From Mucilaginibacter cryoferens (GTDB lineage Bacteria > Bacteroidota > Bacteroidia > Sphingobacteriales > Sphingobacteriaceae), in NCBI RefSeq assembly GCF_014205845.1, contig NZ_JACHCR010000030.1, positions 1-64,000 of the forward strand: DNA of 64,000 bases. The letters run 5' to 3'. Positions 35,201 to 44,192 of the stretch are shown one piece after another. How positions within the stretch are numbered: the stretch's first letter is position 1; each line of letters begins with the position of its first letter. Under the pieces are notes generated by a model. It was given only the letters and a program-made list of their open reading frames with translations. It was not told the origin of the DNA and did not search any database. Position numbers and translations under genes: made by a program.

Positions 35201-38115
35201 AACCCGCATTGCTTAAAAACATCATCATATATAAATATAACGAGCCCGATTTTATACGGATATTCCCCGGCAATAGCACAGATCTGGGATACCTTGATAA
35301 AGGAAAATACAGAATGCTATTTTTATTACAAGGCGATAGATACGATGTTGTCGAAAACATTAACATAAAGCCAAACGGCCTTAATTACTATAAGTTTCAT
35401 ATTATCCCCACTCACCAGCGCGATTCGGTAAGTATCAAAATTAGCGATGTAATTAACAACAGGTCTGGCAGATACAATTATAAAGACATCTCCATAGAAA
35501 ACGACGCGCTAAAAATAAAAGAAGCCTTTAACGAAAAATATACCCAACCTAACGATTTTACAGGCATCATGACCGGAAGGGTATTCGACAAGGGAGAAAA
35601 ATCACCTTTGGTTGGTGTCAGCATTCGGGTAAAAGGCACAACCAAAGGTGCCGTAACTGATATAAATGGCAGCTTTACTATTAAAGTTCCACCTTTTGGT
35701 AAGCTATTATTCAATTACATTGGTTTCGAAAGCAAAGAAGTTAGCATAAAGCCGGGCACAGCCATTAAAGTTACACTCAATCTCAGCAGCAAGCAGCTTC
35801 AAGATGTGGTTGTAATTGGCTATGGCATACAAAGAAAACAAAGCTTAACAGGCTCAGTATCCGTAGTAACCAGTTTAAACGGCATGGTTGCCGGTTTACA
35901 GGTAATTGATGATTACGGAGATCAGGCCAATTTAAAAGGTATCCAAATTAGAGGAATATCAACACTGCCAGGCCAAACCCCGCTCTATATTGTTGATGGT
36001 AACGTTGTTGAAAGTTTAACAGGTATAAATGCAGCAAATATTGGCGATATCAATATATTAAAATCATCTGCAGCCGTGGCCCTGTATGGAGCAAGAGCGG
36101 CTAACGGTGTGGTGATCATTAATACCAAAAAGAACACAGACCAACCGCAAACATCACAATTAAACCCAGGCGACGGGGAAGAAATTCTTCGTAGAAATTT
36201 TTCGGATTATGCTTACTGGTGGCCTAAATTAACAACCGATGCGGAAGGCAAGGCAAGCTTTACCACTATATTTCCGGATGATATTACCAACTGGCGCACA
36301 TTTATAATGGCCATCAACGGCGAGCGGCAAACCGGATACAAAGAAGGTCAGATAAAATCTTTTAAACCCATTAGCGCTAATTTTATTGCTCCTCAGTTTG
36401 CGGTTGCGGGCGACGAAATGAAACTTATAGGCAAAGTAGTGAACTACAATACCGATGCTGTTAACCTTACGCGCACTTTTACTTTTAATGGCAAACCGGT
36501 AAAACAGAATACCATCACCGTTACCAATTCTAAAATAGATACCTTAAGTATTACCGCCGGTGCTACCGATAGCCTCAGTTTTGAATACACCATTAAACGC
36601 GACAATGGCTATTTTGATGGTGAGCGGCGAAAAATACCAGTTATAAAACAAGGGATTGAAGAAACCAAAGGCGTATTTGAAGCCTTAAATAGCGATACTT
36701 CGGTTACCTTTAAATTCGACCCGGCGATGGGACCCGTTACTTTCAGGGCCGAGGCATCCGTTTTGCCAACGCTCATCGAGGAAACAAGTAAACTACGGGA
36801 ATATAAGTATCTGTGTAACGAGCAACTGGCATCCAAATTAAAGGGGTTGCTGGCAGAACAACGGATCAAAAAGTTTTTGGGCGAAGATTTTAAATACGGT
36901 AAAAACATCCGGGAGGTAATTAAAAAACTGCAGGAAAACCGCAAAGCCAACGGCACCTGGGGCTGGTGGAAAGATACCGATGAAGAGCTTTGGATAAGCC
37001 TGCATGCAGTTGAAGCCTTGCTTAATGCACAAAAGGAAGGCTACATGATTCAGCTGGACAAACAAAAACTGACCGAATACCTAATTTACCAGTTAGAAAG
37101 CTATAAAGGCGCAGATAAGCTAACCTGCCTGGAACTTTTACATCAACTGGACGCTAAGGTTGATTATCAAAAATACATTGATGTGGTTGAAAAGGAGAAC
37201 AAAACGCTTAAACAAAAAACAGGCATCCGGTTATCAACTTACGATAAATTCCGGATGATACTGGTGAAGCAGGAAACAGGCTTGCCCGTTAGGCTTGATA
37301 GCTTGTACGCCACAGAACGCCGCACGCTATTTGGAAACTGCTATTGGGGCAACGATAATTATAGCTTCTTCGATAATTCCATCCAGTTAAGCGTAATGGC
37401 TTATCGCATAATTAAGGCCGACGATAAACGCCCTGAACTGTTGCGCAAGATACGTGGCTATTTCCTGGAGCAACGCGAACATGGAGGGTGGCGCAATACC
37501 TATGAATCTGCTCTGATACTTGAAACCATGCTGCCCGACCTTTTGACTACCGATAAACAGGTAAAAGCACCGGTAATAACCATTAAAGGTGTAACAACAG
37601 AAACTATAAGCAAATTCCCCTACACTGCTACGCTTGCGCCGCAGGATGTCAAAATAAGTAAAACAGGCAGCTTGCCGGTGTATATCACAGGTTCTCAGCA
37701 ATTCTGGAATGCAAAGCCAGAAAAGGTAAGTAAGGATTTTACAGTTAACACCTGGTTTGAGAAGGATAACAAGGCTATCGCCAACCTTAAAGGTGGTATC
37801 CCGGTGTTATTAAAAGCCGAAATTACCGCCAAAGGGGATGCTGATTTTGTGATGATAGAAATCCCAATCCCGGCAGGATGCTCTTACCAAACCAAAGAGC
37901 AATCATGGAGCAACAACGAAGTTCACCGGGAGTATTTTAAAGAGAAAGTAAGCATATTTTGCCGCAAGCTAAAAGAGGGAAAATACACTTTCACTGTAAA
38001 CCTTATACCTCGCTATGATGGTAACTACCACTTAAACCCGGCCAAAGCCGAGATGATGTATTTCCCGGTATTTTATGGCCGGGAAGCAATGAAATCTGTG
38101 GTTATTGGGGAATAG
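32272..38115 (+). CDS. Alpha-2-macroglobulin-like protein with inserted TonB-plug module (1947 aa)
   Basis: A signal peptide (ends GLSAVFAQ) is followed by an N-terminal region, an MG2 domain near residues 215-320 (FNKPKYKPNDTVKFKAFILN) and further macroglobulin-type beta domains. Near residue 1097 a carboxypeptidase-regulatory-like domain begins (IMTGRVFDKGEKSPLVGVSI), followed by a TonB-receptor plug (about 1177-1286; GIQIRGISTLPGQTPLYIVD, GARAANGVVIINTK). The A2M domain then resumes (YWWPKLTTDAEGKASFTTIF). A thioester-type C-N-E-Q motif starts at Cys1515 inside a helical domain. There is no beta barrel. Bacterial macroglobulins trap proteases in the envelope; the plug insert suggests docking to an outer-membrane or TonB system (inferred). 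Confidence 0.9.
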   Translation: MILLYKKTLLAGLLLVIGLSAVFAQKPLTLSKEQSQYTYIYKLTTANILNFYKHPDDKLNENILHHPVDSFKTSSYWENILPTGNYLKVSAEKNRLVYSFLENHSAVIKILHNNYDQRFVLVDKQGNNITDAVVSFNGKAVKYDDKSATWHTKSNKKENIVQADFGGVANFFIVKQEVYDRDDDKDHSWLSSLWSTIKKIFKKDESKRYNYKQKPKPYSGFIVFNKPKYKPNDTVKFKAFILNNKTKLPITQKKLTVKLIRNYDDEGVTIGAVNSYRNGGFEFSFALGDTLELDKTYNIALIDPDTKKNTDKKNGGYSLYNAPEIMLYSSFQYEEYELKSTIFNMRVDKKEQWRGSTLPVYLKATDENDLPIPDGRVKLTVTATNISFYKQKHVFVPNILWEHNLTLDPVGETKVLIPDSIFPKANINYRIEATFLNSNNEERTRNEYIKFNDDRFNIVTNLNNDTLNANYQEYGKEIKGAAIISALNADDDTISKLKVNLPSKILINPNAVKYNIETDSTDTELELKDFEGDLSINGERNADSLFVKVNNPRNLHFWYSVFAGNQLIDVGEANKLFYKKAYGQQKMVTFWINYIWGGVAKIAQVSLLYRKDQLTINVKQPVSVYPGQRVQTDIVVTNAAGKPVNNVDLTAWALTKKFENYRAPSLPYTGYNYSYRKTKKSYETDKTDAGNSLKLNRKRWSKEMGLDSIEYYKFTNPAKIYTIEEPGIDTITQIAPFVVKDGEIEPVHILYIDEKPVYFSQAQQMQRYSFAVKPGRHTLRFRTAHQSIKLDSVFVERSKKLILSINADAYPGKKVADTLDKYEADLINNYLITIIDNFDINQAIIKQNDRLFYINPVPRNGSHILTGPLADNNTMLYVKGEIPKQFVAEPNYSYLFEPGLLKQKSIAAKYPFNTKISVSRGISDYTQYVLTQHAADSLWQNYLDNRSNTTQLFNNDKTLSDETGRLKFEREILKDEKPALLKNIIIYKYNEPDFIRIFPGNSTDLGYLDKGKYRMLFLLQGDRYDVVENINIKPNGLNYYKFHIIPTHQRDSVSIKISDVINNRSGRYNYKDISIENDALKIKEAFNEKYTQPNDFTGIMTGRVFDKGEKSPLVGVSIRVKGTTKGAVTDINGSFTIKVPPFGKLLFNYIGFESKEVSIKPGTAIKVTLNLSSKQLQDVVVIGYGIQRKQSLTGSVSVVTSLNGMVAGLQVIDDYGDQANLKGIQIRGISTLPGQTPLYIVDGNVVESLTGINAANIGDINILKSSAAVALYGARAANGVVIINTKKNTDQPQTSQLNPGDGEEILRRNFSDYAYWWPKLTTDAEGKASFTTIFPDDITNWRTFIMAINGERQTGYKEGQIKSFKPISANFIAPQFAVAGDEMKLIGKVVNYNTDAVNLTRTFTFNGKPVKQNTITVTNSKIDTLSITAGATDSLSFEYTIKRDNGYFDGERRKIPVIKQGIEETKGVFEALNSDTSVTFKFDPAMGPVTFRAEASVLPTLIEETSKLREYKYLCNEQLASKLKGLLAEQRIKKFLGEDFKYGKNIREVIKKLQENRKANGTWGWWKDTDEELWISLHAVEALLNAQKEGYMIQLDKQKLTEYLIYQLESYKGADKLTCLELLHQLDAKVDYQKYIDVVEKENKTLKQKTGIRLSTYDKFRMILVKQETGLPVRLDSLYATERRTLFGNCYWGNDNYSFFDNSIQLSVMAYRIIKADDKRPELLRKIRGYFLEQREHGGWRNTYESALILETMLPDLLTTDKQVKAPVITIKGVTTETISKFPYTATLAPQDVKISKTGSLPVYITGSQQFWNAKPEKVSKDFTVNTWFEKDNKAIANLKGGIPVLLKAEITAKGDADFVMIEIPIPAGCSYQTKEQSWSNNEVHREYFKEKVSIFCRKLKEGKYTFTVNLIPRYDGNYHLNPAKAEMMYFPVFYGREAMKSVVIGE

Positions 38116-38286
38116 TTCATTGGTTCATTGGTTCATTGGTTCATTGGTTCATTGGTTCATTGGTTCATTGGTAAACGCGGGCATAGCGAACTAATCGCTT
38201 TCAGTTGCAGCCTGGCTAAATGCCTCTTATCCGGTATTCCAACCAGACAAGACCAATGAACTAATGAACAAGTGAACTAACGAACC
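38115..38286. repeat. Seven tandem GTTCATTG 8-mers plus inverted counterparts
   Basis: Positions 38115-38170 are exactly 7 x GTTCATTG. The reverse words CCAATGAAC, TAATGAAC and AACGAACC lie at 38253-38286. Related CCAATGAAC/GTTCATTGG words occur at 27.13-27.48 kb and 62.74-62.78 kb. The array is slippage-prone. Confidence 0.9.
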
Positions 38287-38289
38287 ACC

Positions 38290-39144
38290 TTAAAACTTCA
38301 GGTGCTTCACCGTTAAACCGTTATTGATCAATTGCTTTAATGATTCGATACCTATCCTTAAATGGGTCTCTACGTATTGCTCACTTACCACAGAATCACT
38401 TTCGGCAGTTTTTACACCTTCGGGAATCATTGGCTGATCTGATACCAGCAATAAAGCCCCGGTAGGGATTTTGTTAGCAAACCCTGTGGTGAAAATAGTA
38501 GCTGTTTCCATATCTACGGCCATGGCGCGCAAATCTTTCAAATATTTTTTAAATACCTTATCGTGCTCCCAAACCCTACGGTTAGTGGTGTAGCAGGTAC
38601 CCGTCCAATAATCGCGACTAAAATCACGTATGGTAGTTGATATGGCCTTTTGCAGTGCAAATGAAGGCAGTGCGGGCACTTCTGCAGGCAGATAATCGTT
38701 AGATGTACCTTCGCCTCTGATAGCCGCTATAGGCAGGATAAGTTCGCCTACATTGATCTTCTTCTTTAACCCGCCGCATTTGCCTAAAAATATAACCGCC
38801 TTGGGGTGTATAGCTGTAAGCAGGTCCATTACCGTGGCTGCAACAGAACTTCCCATCCCAAAGTTTATAATGGTAATACCATTGGCGGTAACGCTTTGCA
38901 TGGGTTTCTCCAGGCCCATAATAGGCGCATCGTCATTCCATTGGCTAAATAACTGGATATATTTAGAAAAGTTGGTGAGGATAATATAATCTCCAAAAGC
39001 CTCCAACGGGCGGCCGGTATAACGTGGTAACCAATTGGCCACAATTGCCTCTTTTGTCTTCAAACCCGCTTTTATGGGTGAATGCACTTCTTTAACTACC
39101 GGGGCATCGGTAGGGTTCTTTTTAACATTAAGATCTTCGTTCAT
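38290..39144 (-). CDS. amn: AMP nucleosidase
   Basis: The protein has 284 aa. It belongs to the nucleoside phosphorylase/AMP nucleosidase fold: INFGMGSSVAATVMDLLTAI, IFLGKCGGLKKKINVGELIL, MAVDMETATIFTTGFANKIP with the purine-pocket Glu, and LLLVSDQPMIPEGVK. AMP nucleosidase splits AMP to adenine and ribose 5-phosphate. It is shorter than the E. coli Amn because it lacks that enzyme's N-terminal extension, as is usual for this group. It follows clpX on the same strand after about 140 bp. Confidence 0.88.
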   Translation of the reverse strand: MNEDLNVKKNPTDAPVVKEVHSPIKAGLKTKEAIVANWLPRYTGRPLEAFGDYIILTNFSKYIQLFSQWNDDAPIMGLEKPMQSVTANGITIINFGMGSSVAATVMDLLTAIHPKAVIFLGKCGGLKKKINVGELILPIAAIRGEGTSNDYLPAEVPALPSFALQKAISTTIRDFSRDYWTGTCYTTNRRVWEHDKVFKKYLKDLRAMAVDMETATIFTTGFANKIPTGALLLVSDQPMIPEGVKTAESDSVVSEQYVETHLRIGIESLKQLINNGLTVKHLKF

Positions 39145-39286
39145 ATTATATAATTTTTTATTTTAACCGGCAATGGCAGCCGGTTGGGGCTGCCTGTTAA
39201 AAATTTACTTATACAACAAACCCCGGCGTTGCACCAGGGTCTGCATTTATTATAATAAAGATAGCTAATTGAGTTTTACCAGATGG

Positions 39287-40525
39287 TTAAGCTACTTTTA
39301 ATTTTTTCAGATCCGATTTTTCAAATTTATCATGCGCGTAATCTAATGTGATATGCAGGCGTTTTACATCTTTTTTAGATGGAAACTCAAACATCGCGTC
39401 AATCATTATCGCCTCGCAAATAGAACGTAGTCCCCTTGCTCCTAACTTAAACTCCATTGCCTTATCAACAATAAACTCCAACACTTCATCCTCAAAATCA
39501 AGCTTTACACCTTCGTATTCAAACAGTTTTTTGTATTGTTTTAGTAACGAATTTTTAGGCTCGGTTAGTATGTTGCGCAGGGCAGCCCTATCAAGCGGGT
39601 TTAAATAGGTGAGTATAGGCAAACGGCCGATCAATTCAGGTATCAAACCAAATGATTTCAAATCCTGCGGAGTGATGTACTTGTATAGATTTTTCATATC
39701 TATTTCACCATCATCGCGCTTTAATTTATAACCAACTGTTTGGGTACGCAGGCGGTTAGCTATTTTACGATCGATACCATCAAAGGCACCACCGCAAATA
39801 AACAGGATGTTGCTGGTATTAACCGTGATCATTTTTTGATCAGGATGTTTACGCCCTCCCTGAGGTGGTACGTTAACCATAGTACCTTCCAGTATTTTTA
39901 ACAATGCCTGTTGCACTCCCTCGCCAGATACATCGCGGGTGATGCTGGCGTTATCGCTTTTACGGGCAATTTTATCAACCTCATCAATATAAACAATACC
40001 TTTTTCGGCAAGGGTTACATCGTAATCGGCACTTTGCAGCAGGCGGGTAAGTATACTTTCAACATCCTCCCCTACATAACCGGCTTCGGTTAATACGGTA
40101 GCATCACAAATACAAAACGGTACATTTAATACCTTAGCCAGCGTTTTTGCAAGCAAGGTTTTCCCTGTACCAGTTTCGCCAACCATAATAATGTTCGATT
40201 TCTCAATCTCTACTTCATCCTTATCAATACGTTGATTAAGACGTTTGTAGTGGTTATATACGGCTACTGATAATATTTTTTTTGCATCATCCTGACCAAT
40301 AACATATTGATCGAGGTGAGTTTTGATCTCGTACGGTTTTAGCAGCGCCGGCGCCAGTGGCGACGACTTTACCTTACGCACCTTTAACTCCTCGGCTAAT
40401 ATTTCATTAGCCTGGTTAACGCACTTATCACAGATATGAGCGTCGAGCCCCGCAATCAACATCAGGGAATCCTGTTTACCGGCTCCGCAGAATGAGCACC
40501 TGATTTCCTTACTGTTTTTATTCAT
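39287..40525 (-). CDS. clpX: ATP-dependent Clp protease unfoldase subunit ClpX
   Basis: The protein has 412 aa. The N-terminal zinc finger has CSFCGAGKQ and HICDKC (four Cys). The AAA+ domain has Walker [13 protein letters not shown], the pore loop GYVGEDVES, Walker [12 protein letters not shown], sensor regions, and the family segment [20 protein letters not shown]. ClpX unfolds tagged proteins and feeds them to ClpP, encoded just upstream on the same strand (140 bp apart). It also has its own consensus promoter at 40544-40574. Confidence 0.97.
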   Translation of the reverse strand: MNKNSKEIRCSFCGAGKQDSLMLIAGLDAHICDKCVNQANEILAEELKVRKVKSSPLAPALLKPYEIKTHLDQYVIGQDDAKKILSVAVYNHYKRLNQRIDKDEVEIEKSNIIMVGETGTGKTLLAKTLAKVLNVPFCICDATVLTEAGYVGEDVESILTRLLQSADYDVTLAEKGIVYIDEVDKIARKSDNASITRDVSGEGVQQALLKILEGTMVNVPPQGGRKHPDQKMITVNTSNILFICGGAFDGIDRKIANRLRTQTVGYKLKRDDGEIDMKNLYKYITPQDLKSFGLIPELIGRLPILTYLNPLDRAALRNILTEPKNSLLKQYKKLFEYEGVKLDFEDEVLEFIVDKAMEFKLGARGLRSICEAIMIDAMFEFPSKKDVKRLHITLDYAHDKFEKSDLKKLKVA

Positions 40526-40543
40526 CTGATTGGTTTACTTAAT

Positions 40544-40574
40544 CAAAAGTACTTATTTGGCGCGAGATTTCAAA
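40544..40574 (-). promoter_or_regulatory. Canonical Bacteroidetes promoter of clpX
   Basis: On the - strand TTTG (40571-40574), 19 nt, then TACTTTTG (40544-40551) match the -33/-7 consensus. The start codon is 19 nt further. clpX can therefore be transcribed apart from tig-clpP. Confidence 0.75.
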
Positions 40575-40584
40575 GTGGTGAATG

Positions 40585-40660
40585 CTCTTAAGTCGATAGT
40601 CTTAAGTCCGAAGTCCTTATTCATAACATGAAAACTCCAGACTTAAGACTTCCTACTTAG
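40585..40660. repeat. AGTCTTAAGTC/GACTTAAGACT inverted repeat between clpP and clpX
   Basis: The words AAGTCGATAGTCTTAAGTCC and GAAGTCC are mirrored by GACTTAAGACTTCC about 35 bp later. This is another member of the word-like intergenic palindromes. Confidence 0.6.
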
Positions 40661-40663
40661 AAC

Positions 40664-41392
40664 TTATTTCCCTTTATTACCTCTTAAAATTTCATCTACC
40701 ATACCAAATTCTTTGGCTTCTTCGGCAATCATCCAGTAATCACGATCTGAAGCATCCCAAACTTTTTCGAATGAGGCACCGCTATGATCGGCAATTATCT
40801 GGTACAATTCTTTCTTCAGTTTAGTGATCTCATGGTAAGTGATCTCAATATCTGATTGCTGGCCTTGCGCGCCGCCCGATGGCTGATGTATCATTACCCT
40901 TGCGTGTGGCAATGCAGCTCTTTTACCTTCGGTACCGGCAACTAATAACACAGCGCCCATTGAGGCAGCCATACCGGTACAAATAGTTGCTACATCGTTT
41001 GAAATAAACTGCATGGTATCGTAAATACCTAAACCGGCATAAACCGAACCACCTGGCGAATTGATATAGATCTGGATATCGCGTTTTGCATCAGCCGATT
41101 GAAGGAAAAGCAATTGAGCCTGAATAATATTTGCAATATTTTCATAAATGGCATCGCCAAGGAAAATGATACGGTCCATCATCAAACGCGAGAAAACGTC
41201 CATTTGGGCAACGTTAAGCTGGCGTTCTTCAATGATATAAGGTGTCATACCGGTTGGTACGGTTGTGGCAATACCAGTCGGCATACGGCGGGTATCAAAA
41301 TTTCCAAGATATTTATCTACAAAGAGACTGTTAATACGGTGATGTTTAACAGCGTATTTTCTAAATTCGTTTTTATCGATATTATTACTCAT
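40664..41392 (-). CDS. clpP: ATP-dependent Clp protease proteolytic subunit ClpP
   Basis: The protein has 242 aa. The catalytic triad is visible: Ser in CTGMAASMGAVLLVAG, His in ARVMIHQPSGG, and the Asp of the DRDYWM region. The segment INSPGGSVYAGLGIYDTMQF is the conserved oligomer/handle region. About 45 extra N-terminal residues precede the mature fold (YIIEERQLNVAQMDVFSRLM), consistent with a propeptide or a lineage-specific extension. It is transcribed between tig and clpX. Confidence 0.97.
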   Translation of the reverse strand: MSNNIDKNEFRKYAVKHHRINSLFVDKYLGNFDTRRMPTGIATTVPTGMTPYIIEERQLNVAQMDVFSRLMMDRIIFLGDAIYENIANIIQAQLLFLQSADAKRDIQIYINSPGGSVYAGLGIYDTMQFISNDVATICTGMAASMGAVLLVAGTEGKRAALPHARVMIHQPSGGAQGQQSDIEITYHEITKLKKELYQIIADHSGASFEKVWDASDRDYWMIAEEAKEFGMVDEILRGNKGK

Positions 41393-41489
41393 GGTGTTTG
41401 TGTATGTTATTTTTTGGTGCAGGCATTGTTACCTGCGATAAATATAGTTTTTAGTTGAATACAATTTTAGAAAGATAGTTTGTATAAAG

Positions 41490-41705
41490 TAAAAAAAAGC
41501 CCCACCCAACCCTCCCCGGAAGGGAGGACTTTAAAACTAAATATTTGGTTAAGATAAAATTTGCAACGCTACTGTTAAAGTCTCCCCAACCGGGGGAGAT
41601 TTAGAGGGGGCTAAACTTACCTTATACACCAAAAGCAACCTTTTGAGTTGCTTTTGGTGATAAATTCTATTTAAAGTCTCCCCAACTAGGGGAGATTTAG
41701 AGGAG
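41490..41705. repeat. CTCCCC/GGGGAG intergenic repeat cluster with a hairpin
   Basis: Words CCTCCCCGGAAGGGAGG (about 41510), TCTCCCCAACCGGGGGAGA (41581) and TCTCCCCAACTAGGGGAGA (about 41679) are each palindromic, with TTTAGAGG tails. A perfect 12-bp hairpin ACCAAAAGCAAC/GTTGCTTTTGGT lies at 41628-41658 downstream of tig. This accounts for most of the 41393-41706 gap. Confidence 0.75.
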
Positions 41706-41706
41706 C

Positions 41707-43062
41707 CTATTTCTCAGAAACCAATTTGCTGAAATCAGTATAAAGGATCTCTTGCTTATCTAAAGTGATCACACTTTTAATATAATCAAACACCTTTAAT
41801 GCTTTTACTTCTTCAAATATTTTGTTAGCATTCTCTTTGTTTTGCAGGTATTGTACAGTGTACTGGCCTAACTGATCATCAGGGATCGGTTGTGGGCTGT
41901 ACATTCTGAACTGCTGGTCTAAACGAACTTTTGCAAGGGCGAAAACTTCATCGTATTTAATTTCGATCTTGTTATCTGTAATTATTTTGTTTTCGATCAA
42001 AGTCCATTTAAGGTTTTGAGCAAAATCACCATAACCACCTTCCAATTCTTCGGCACTTAGCTTTTCGTTCGTAGCTTTTAACCAGCGTTTCAAAAATTCG
42101 TCAGGTAAATTAAACTCAACTTTGGCAATGCTTGCTTTGTAAATATCGTCCTGCAATTTGCGGTCGCTATCCTGCACCATCATTGTTTCAAGTTCTTCGG
42201 TAATTTTAGCTGTAAATTCTGCCTCGGTAGTTACTACACCTTCACCAAATAATTTGTCAAAGAACTCCTGATTTAAATCACCTTCTTCTAAACGATTAAC
42301 GTTTTTAACCGTTAACTGGAAGTTTGATTTTAAATCGGCCGCTTCATCTTCTTCTATCTTTAACAAGCCTGCAACTTTAGCCGCATCGTTATCAAAAGCT
42401 TTTTGAATATCAAACGTCAATACATCACCTTTTTTTACACCAATCAATGAAACTTTAATGGCTTCATCCTTGATCTGGTCTAAACGTACAGATGCGGTAT
42501 TACTTACTCCACCCTCAAAAACACTACCATCTGGAGAAAGCTGCACTAATTCGCTGTAAAGAACGTCATCATCTGCCGATACGTCAGGATTTGTCATTTT
42601 GCCATAGCTACGACGGATATTTTTGATACGTGAAGCTAATGTTTCATCATCAACTTTAATAACATATTGAGCTACTTTATCTTTTGATGAAAACTCAATA
42701 TTAAATTCTGGCGCTAAACCCAACTCGTAGTTAAACTCAAAGTTATCGGCAAAATCCCAGTTATATTCCTTCTCGTTATCTGTTTTTGGTAAAGGCTGAC
42801 CTAATACACGCAGATCCTGCTCTTCTATGTATTTGGTTAAGGTATCCTGTAATAAGTTATTGATCTCATCAACCAAAATACTTTTACCGTACATTCTTTT
42901 TATATGTGATGCTGGCACCATTCCCTGGCGAAAACCTGGTAATTTTGCTTTTTTGGCGTTTTCTTTTATCGCTTTATCAACACGTGGCTGATAATCGGCA
43001 GGATCGATATTGATCTTAACAACTGCATTCAGGGCATCTACTTTTTCCTGTGTAATATTCAT
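41707..43062 (-). CDS. tig: Trigger factor (ribosome-associated chaperone)
   Basis: The protein has 451 aa. The N-terminal ribosome-binding domain carries PGFRQGMVPASHIKRMYG, which matches the GFRxGxxP signature. The PPIase-like middle region (DDDVLYSELVQLSPDGSVFE) is followed by a helical C-terminal domain (SIAKVEFNLPDEFLKRWLKA). The FKBP-like centre is poorly conserved, as usual in Bacteroidetes. It is the first gene of the tig-clpP-clpX series, with a TACTTTTG promoter box at 43141. Confidence 0.94.
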   Translation of the reverse strand: MNITQEKVDALNAVVKINIDPADYQPRVDKAIKENAKKAKLPGFRQGMVPASHIKRMYGKSILVDEINNLLQDTLTKYIEEQDLRVLGQPLPKTDNEKEYNWDFADNFEFNYELGLAPEFNIEFSSKDKVAQYVIKVDDETLASRIKNIRRSYGKMTNPDVSADDDVLYSELVQLSPDGSVFEGGVSNTASVRLDQIKDEAIKVSLIGVKKGDVLTFDIQKAFDNDAAKVAGLLKIEEDEAADLKSNFQLTVKNVNRLEEGDLNQEFFDKLFGEGVVTTEAEFTAKITEELETMMVQDSDRKLQDDIYKASIAKVEFNLPDEFLKRWLKATNEKLSAEELEGGYGDFAQNLKWTLIENKIITDNKIEIKYDEVFALAKVRLDQQFRMYSPQPIPDDQLGQYTVQYLQNKENANKIFEEVKALKVFDYIKSVITLDKQEILYTDFSKLVSEK

Positions 43063-43140
43063 CTTTTTACCGGGTATTTTAATTGATCCATTGAAACTAC
43101 AGACCGAAAATTAATTGCGGACTATACAAATTTCGAGGCG

Positions 43141-43148
43141 CAAAAGTA
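43141..43148 (-). promoter_or_regulatory. Putative -7 box (TACTTTTG) of tig
   Basis: On the - strand TACTTTTG (43141-43148) matches TAnnTTTG and lies 78 nt before the tig ATG. The -33 box is not clear. Confidence 0.5.
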
Positions 43149-43164
43149 TGAATTTATTTTTAAT

Positions 43165-44154
43165 TTAATCTTTAGTTTCCATCGGAGTAAATTTAGTTAC
43201 CTTGTTTTTTACGGCCTTAATAGTTTGTATATAGGCAAACATAGCTTCCAGGTCGCTAACCTTTAAAGCACCATACCTGTACCAGGGCATAACCGATTGA
43301 AACTGAGCAGGACCAACATTTACGGGCTTACGTGTGCTATCGGCATATTGCTTAAATTGTTTAACAAATTGCTCCTTTGTCCAGTTACCTATACCAGTAA
43401 CTTTATCTGTAGTAATATTAGTAGATCTTACGGTTCCCTGGCCGGGTACAACAAATTCACGGCCACCAGCAAACTCCATCCCTGGTAAAATTTTCCCTTT
43501 ATCAACCGGACTATGGCACTCCATACAAGCTGCGGATGCAACCAGATATCCGCCATATTTAAGCGTGTCCTTTTCATCAGGTAATTTGCCCAAAGATGCT
43601 TTTTGGGGCATGGTATGCACCAATATATTCAACGGAAAATCGAGCTTACTTGCCGCTTGATCTGTTTTTATGGATTTAAGCGAACGAATATAGGCGATGA
43701 TGCTATACACATCCTCCCTATCCATTTTTGAGTAATATGGCCAGGGCATCAGCGGAAATATAGCAGAGCCATCTTTTTTAACCCCGGTAGTGATCGCCCT
43801 AAACAATTCACCGTCTGTCCAGCTGCTTAAATGATACGGAGTTAAATTAGGCACTTCTACACTACCGGGGAAACCATCGGCAGCAGTAAACTTTTCGCCT
43901 CCGCTGCCATCTGTGCCGGCAACCATGGGGCCGGCATACTTTGTCCAATCGCGGGTAGAGTGGCAGTCCATGCAAAGGGTTACATTATTGGCCAGGTACT
44001 TACCACGCTCAATACGTTGCGGCGTGGCATCCACTTTAATATTTTCTGGCTGGCCCACATTTGGCAGTGCAAGCGTAATGTATGATGCTACCGCAACAGC
44101 AATTAAAATTACTGCTGCTACTAAGTATGCTGTATACTTTAAAAACTTTTTCAT
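43165..44154 (-). CDS. Membrane-anchored di-haem c-type cytochrome
   Basis: The protein has 329 aa with an N-terminal hydrophobic anchor (YTAYLVAAVILIAVAVASYI). Two haem-binding motifs, C-M-D-C-H (NVTLCMDCHSTRDW) and C-M-E-C-H (ASAACMECHSPVDK), each start a cytochrome c domain. Candidate axial Met residues are in LMPWPYYSKM and VMPWYRYG, both M-P-W-Y type. It is a periplasmic electron carrier resembling the cytochrome subunits of alcohol or sugar dehydrogenases; no partner dehydrogenase is nearby. It is encoded upstream of tig on the same strand. Confidence 0.9.
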   Translation of the reverse strand: MKKFLKYTAYLVAAVILIAVAVASYITLALPNVGQPENIKVDATPQRIERGKYLANNVTLCMDCHSTRDWTKYAGPMVAGTDGSGGEKFTAADGFPGSVEVPNLTPYHLSSWTDGELFRAITTGVKKDGSAIFPLMPWPYYSKMDREDVYSIIAYIRSLKSIKTDQAASKLDFPLNILVHTMPQKASLGKLPDEKDTLKYGGYLVASAACMECHSPVDKGKILPGMEFAGGREFVVPGQGTVRSTNITTDKVTGIGNWTKEQFVKQFKQYADSTRKPVNVGPAQFQSVMPWYRYGALKVSDLEAMFAYIQTIKAVKNKVTKFTPMETKD

Positions 44155-44192
44155 GATAAGGTTAGGTTGAGGAGGTTACTTTCGGGTTGACA

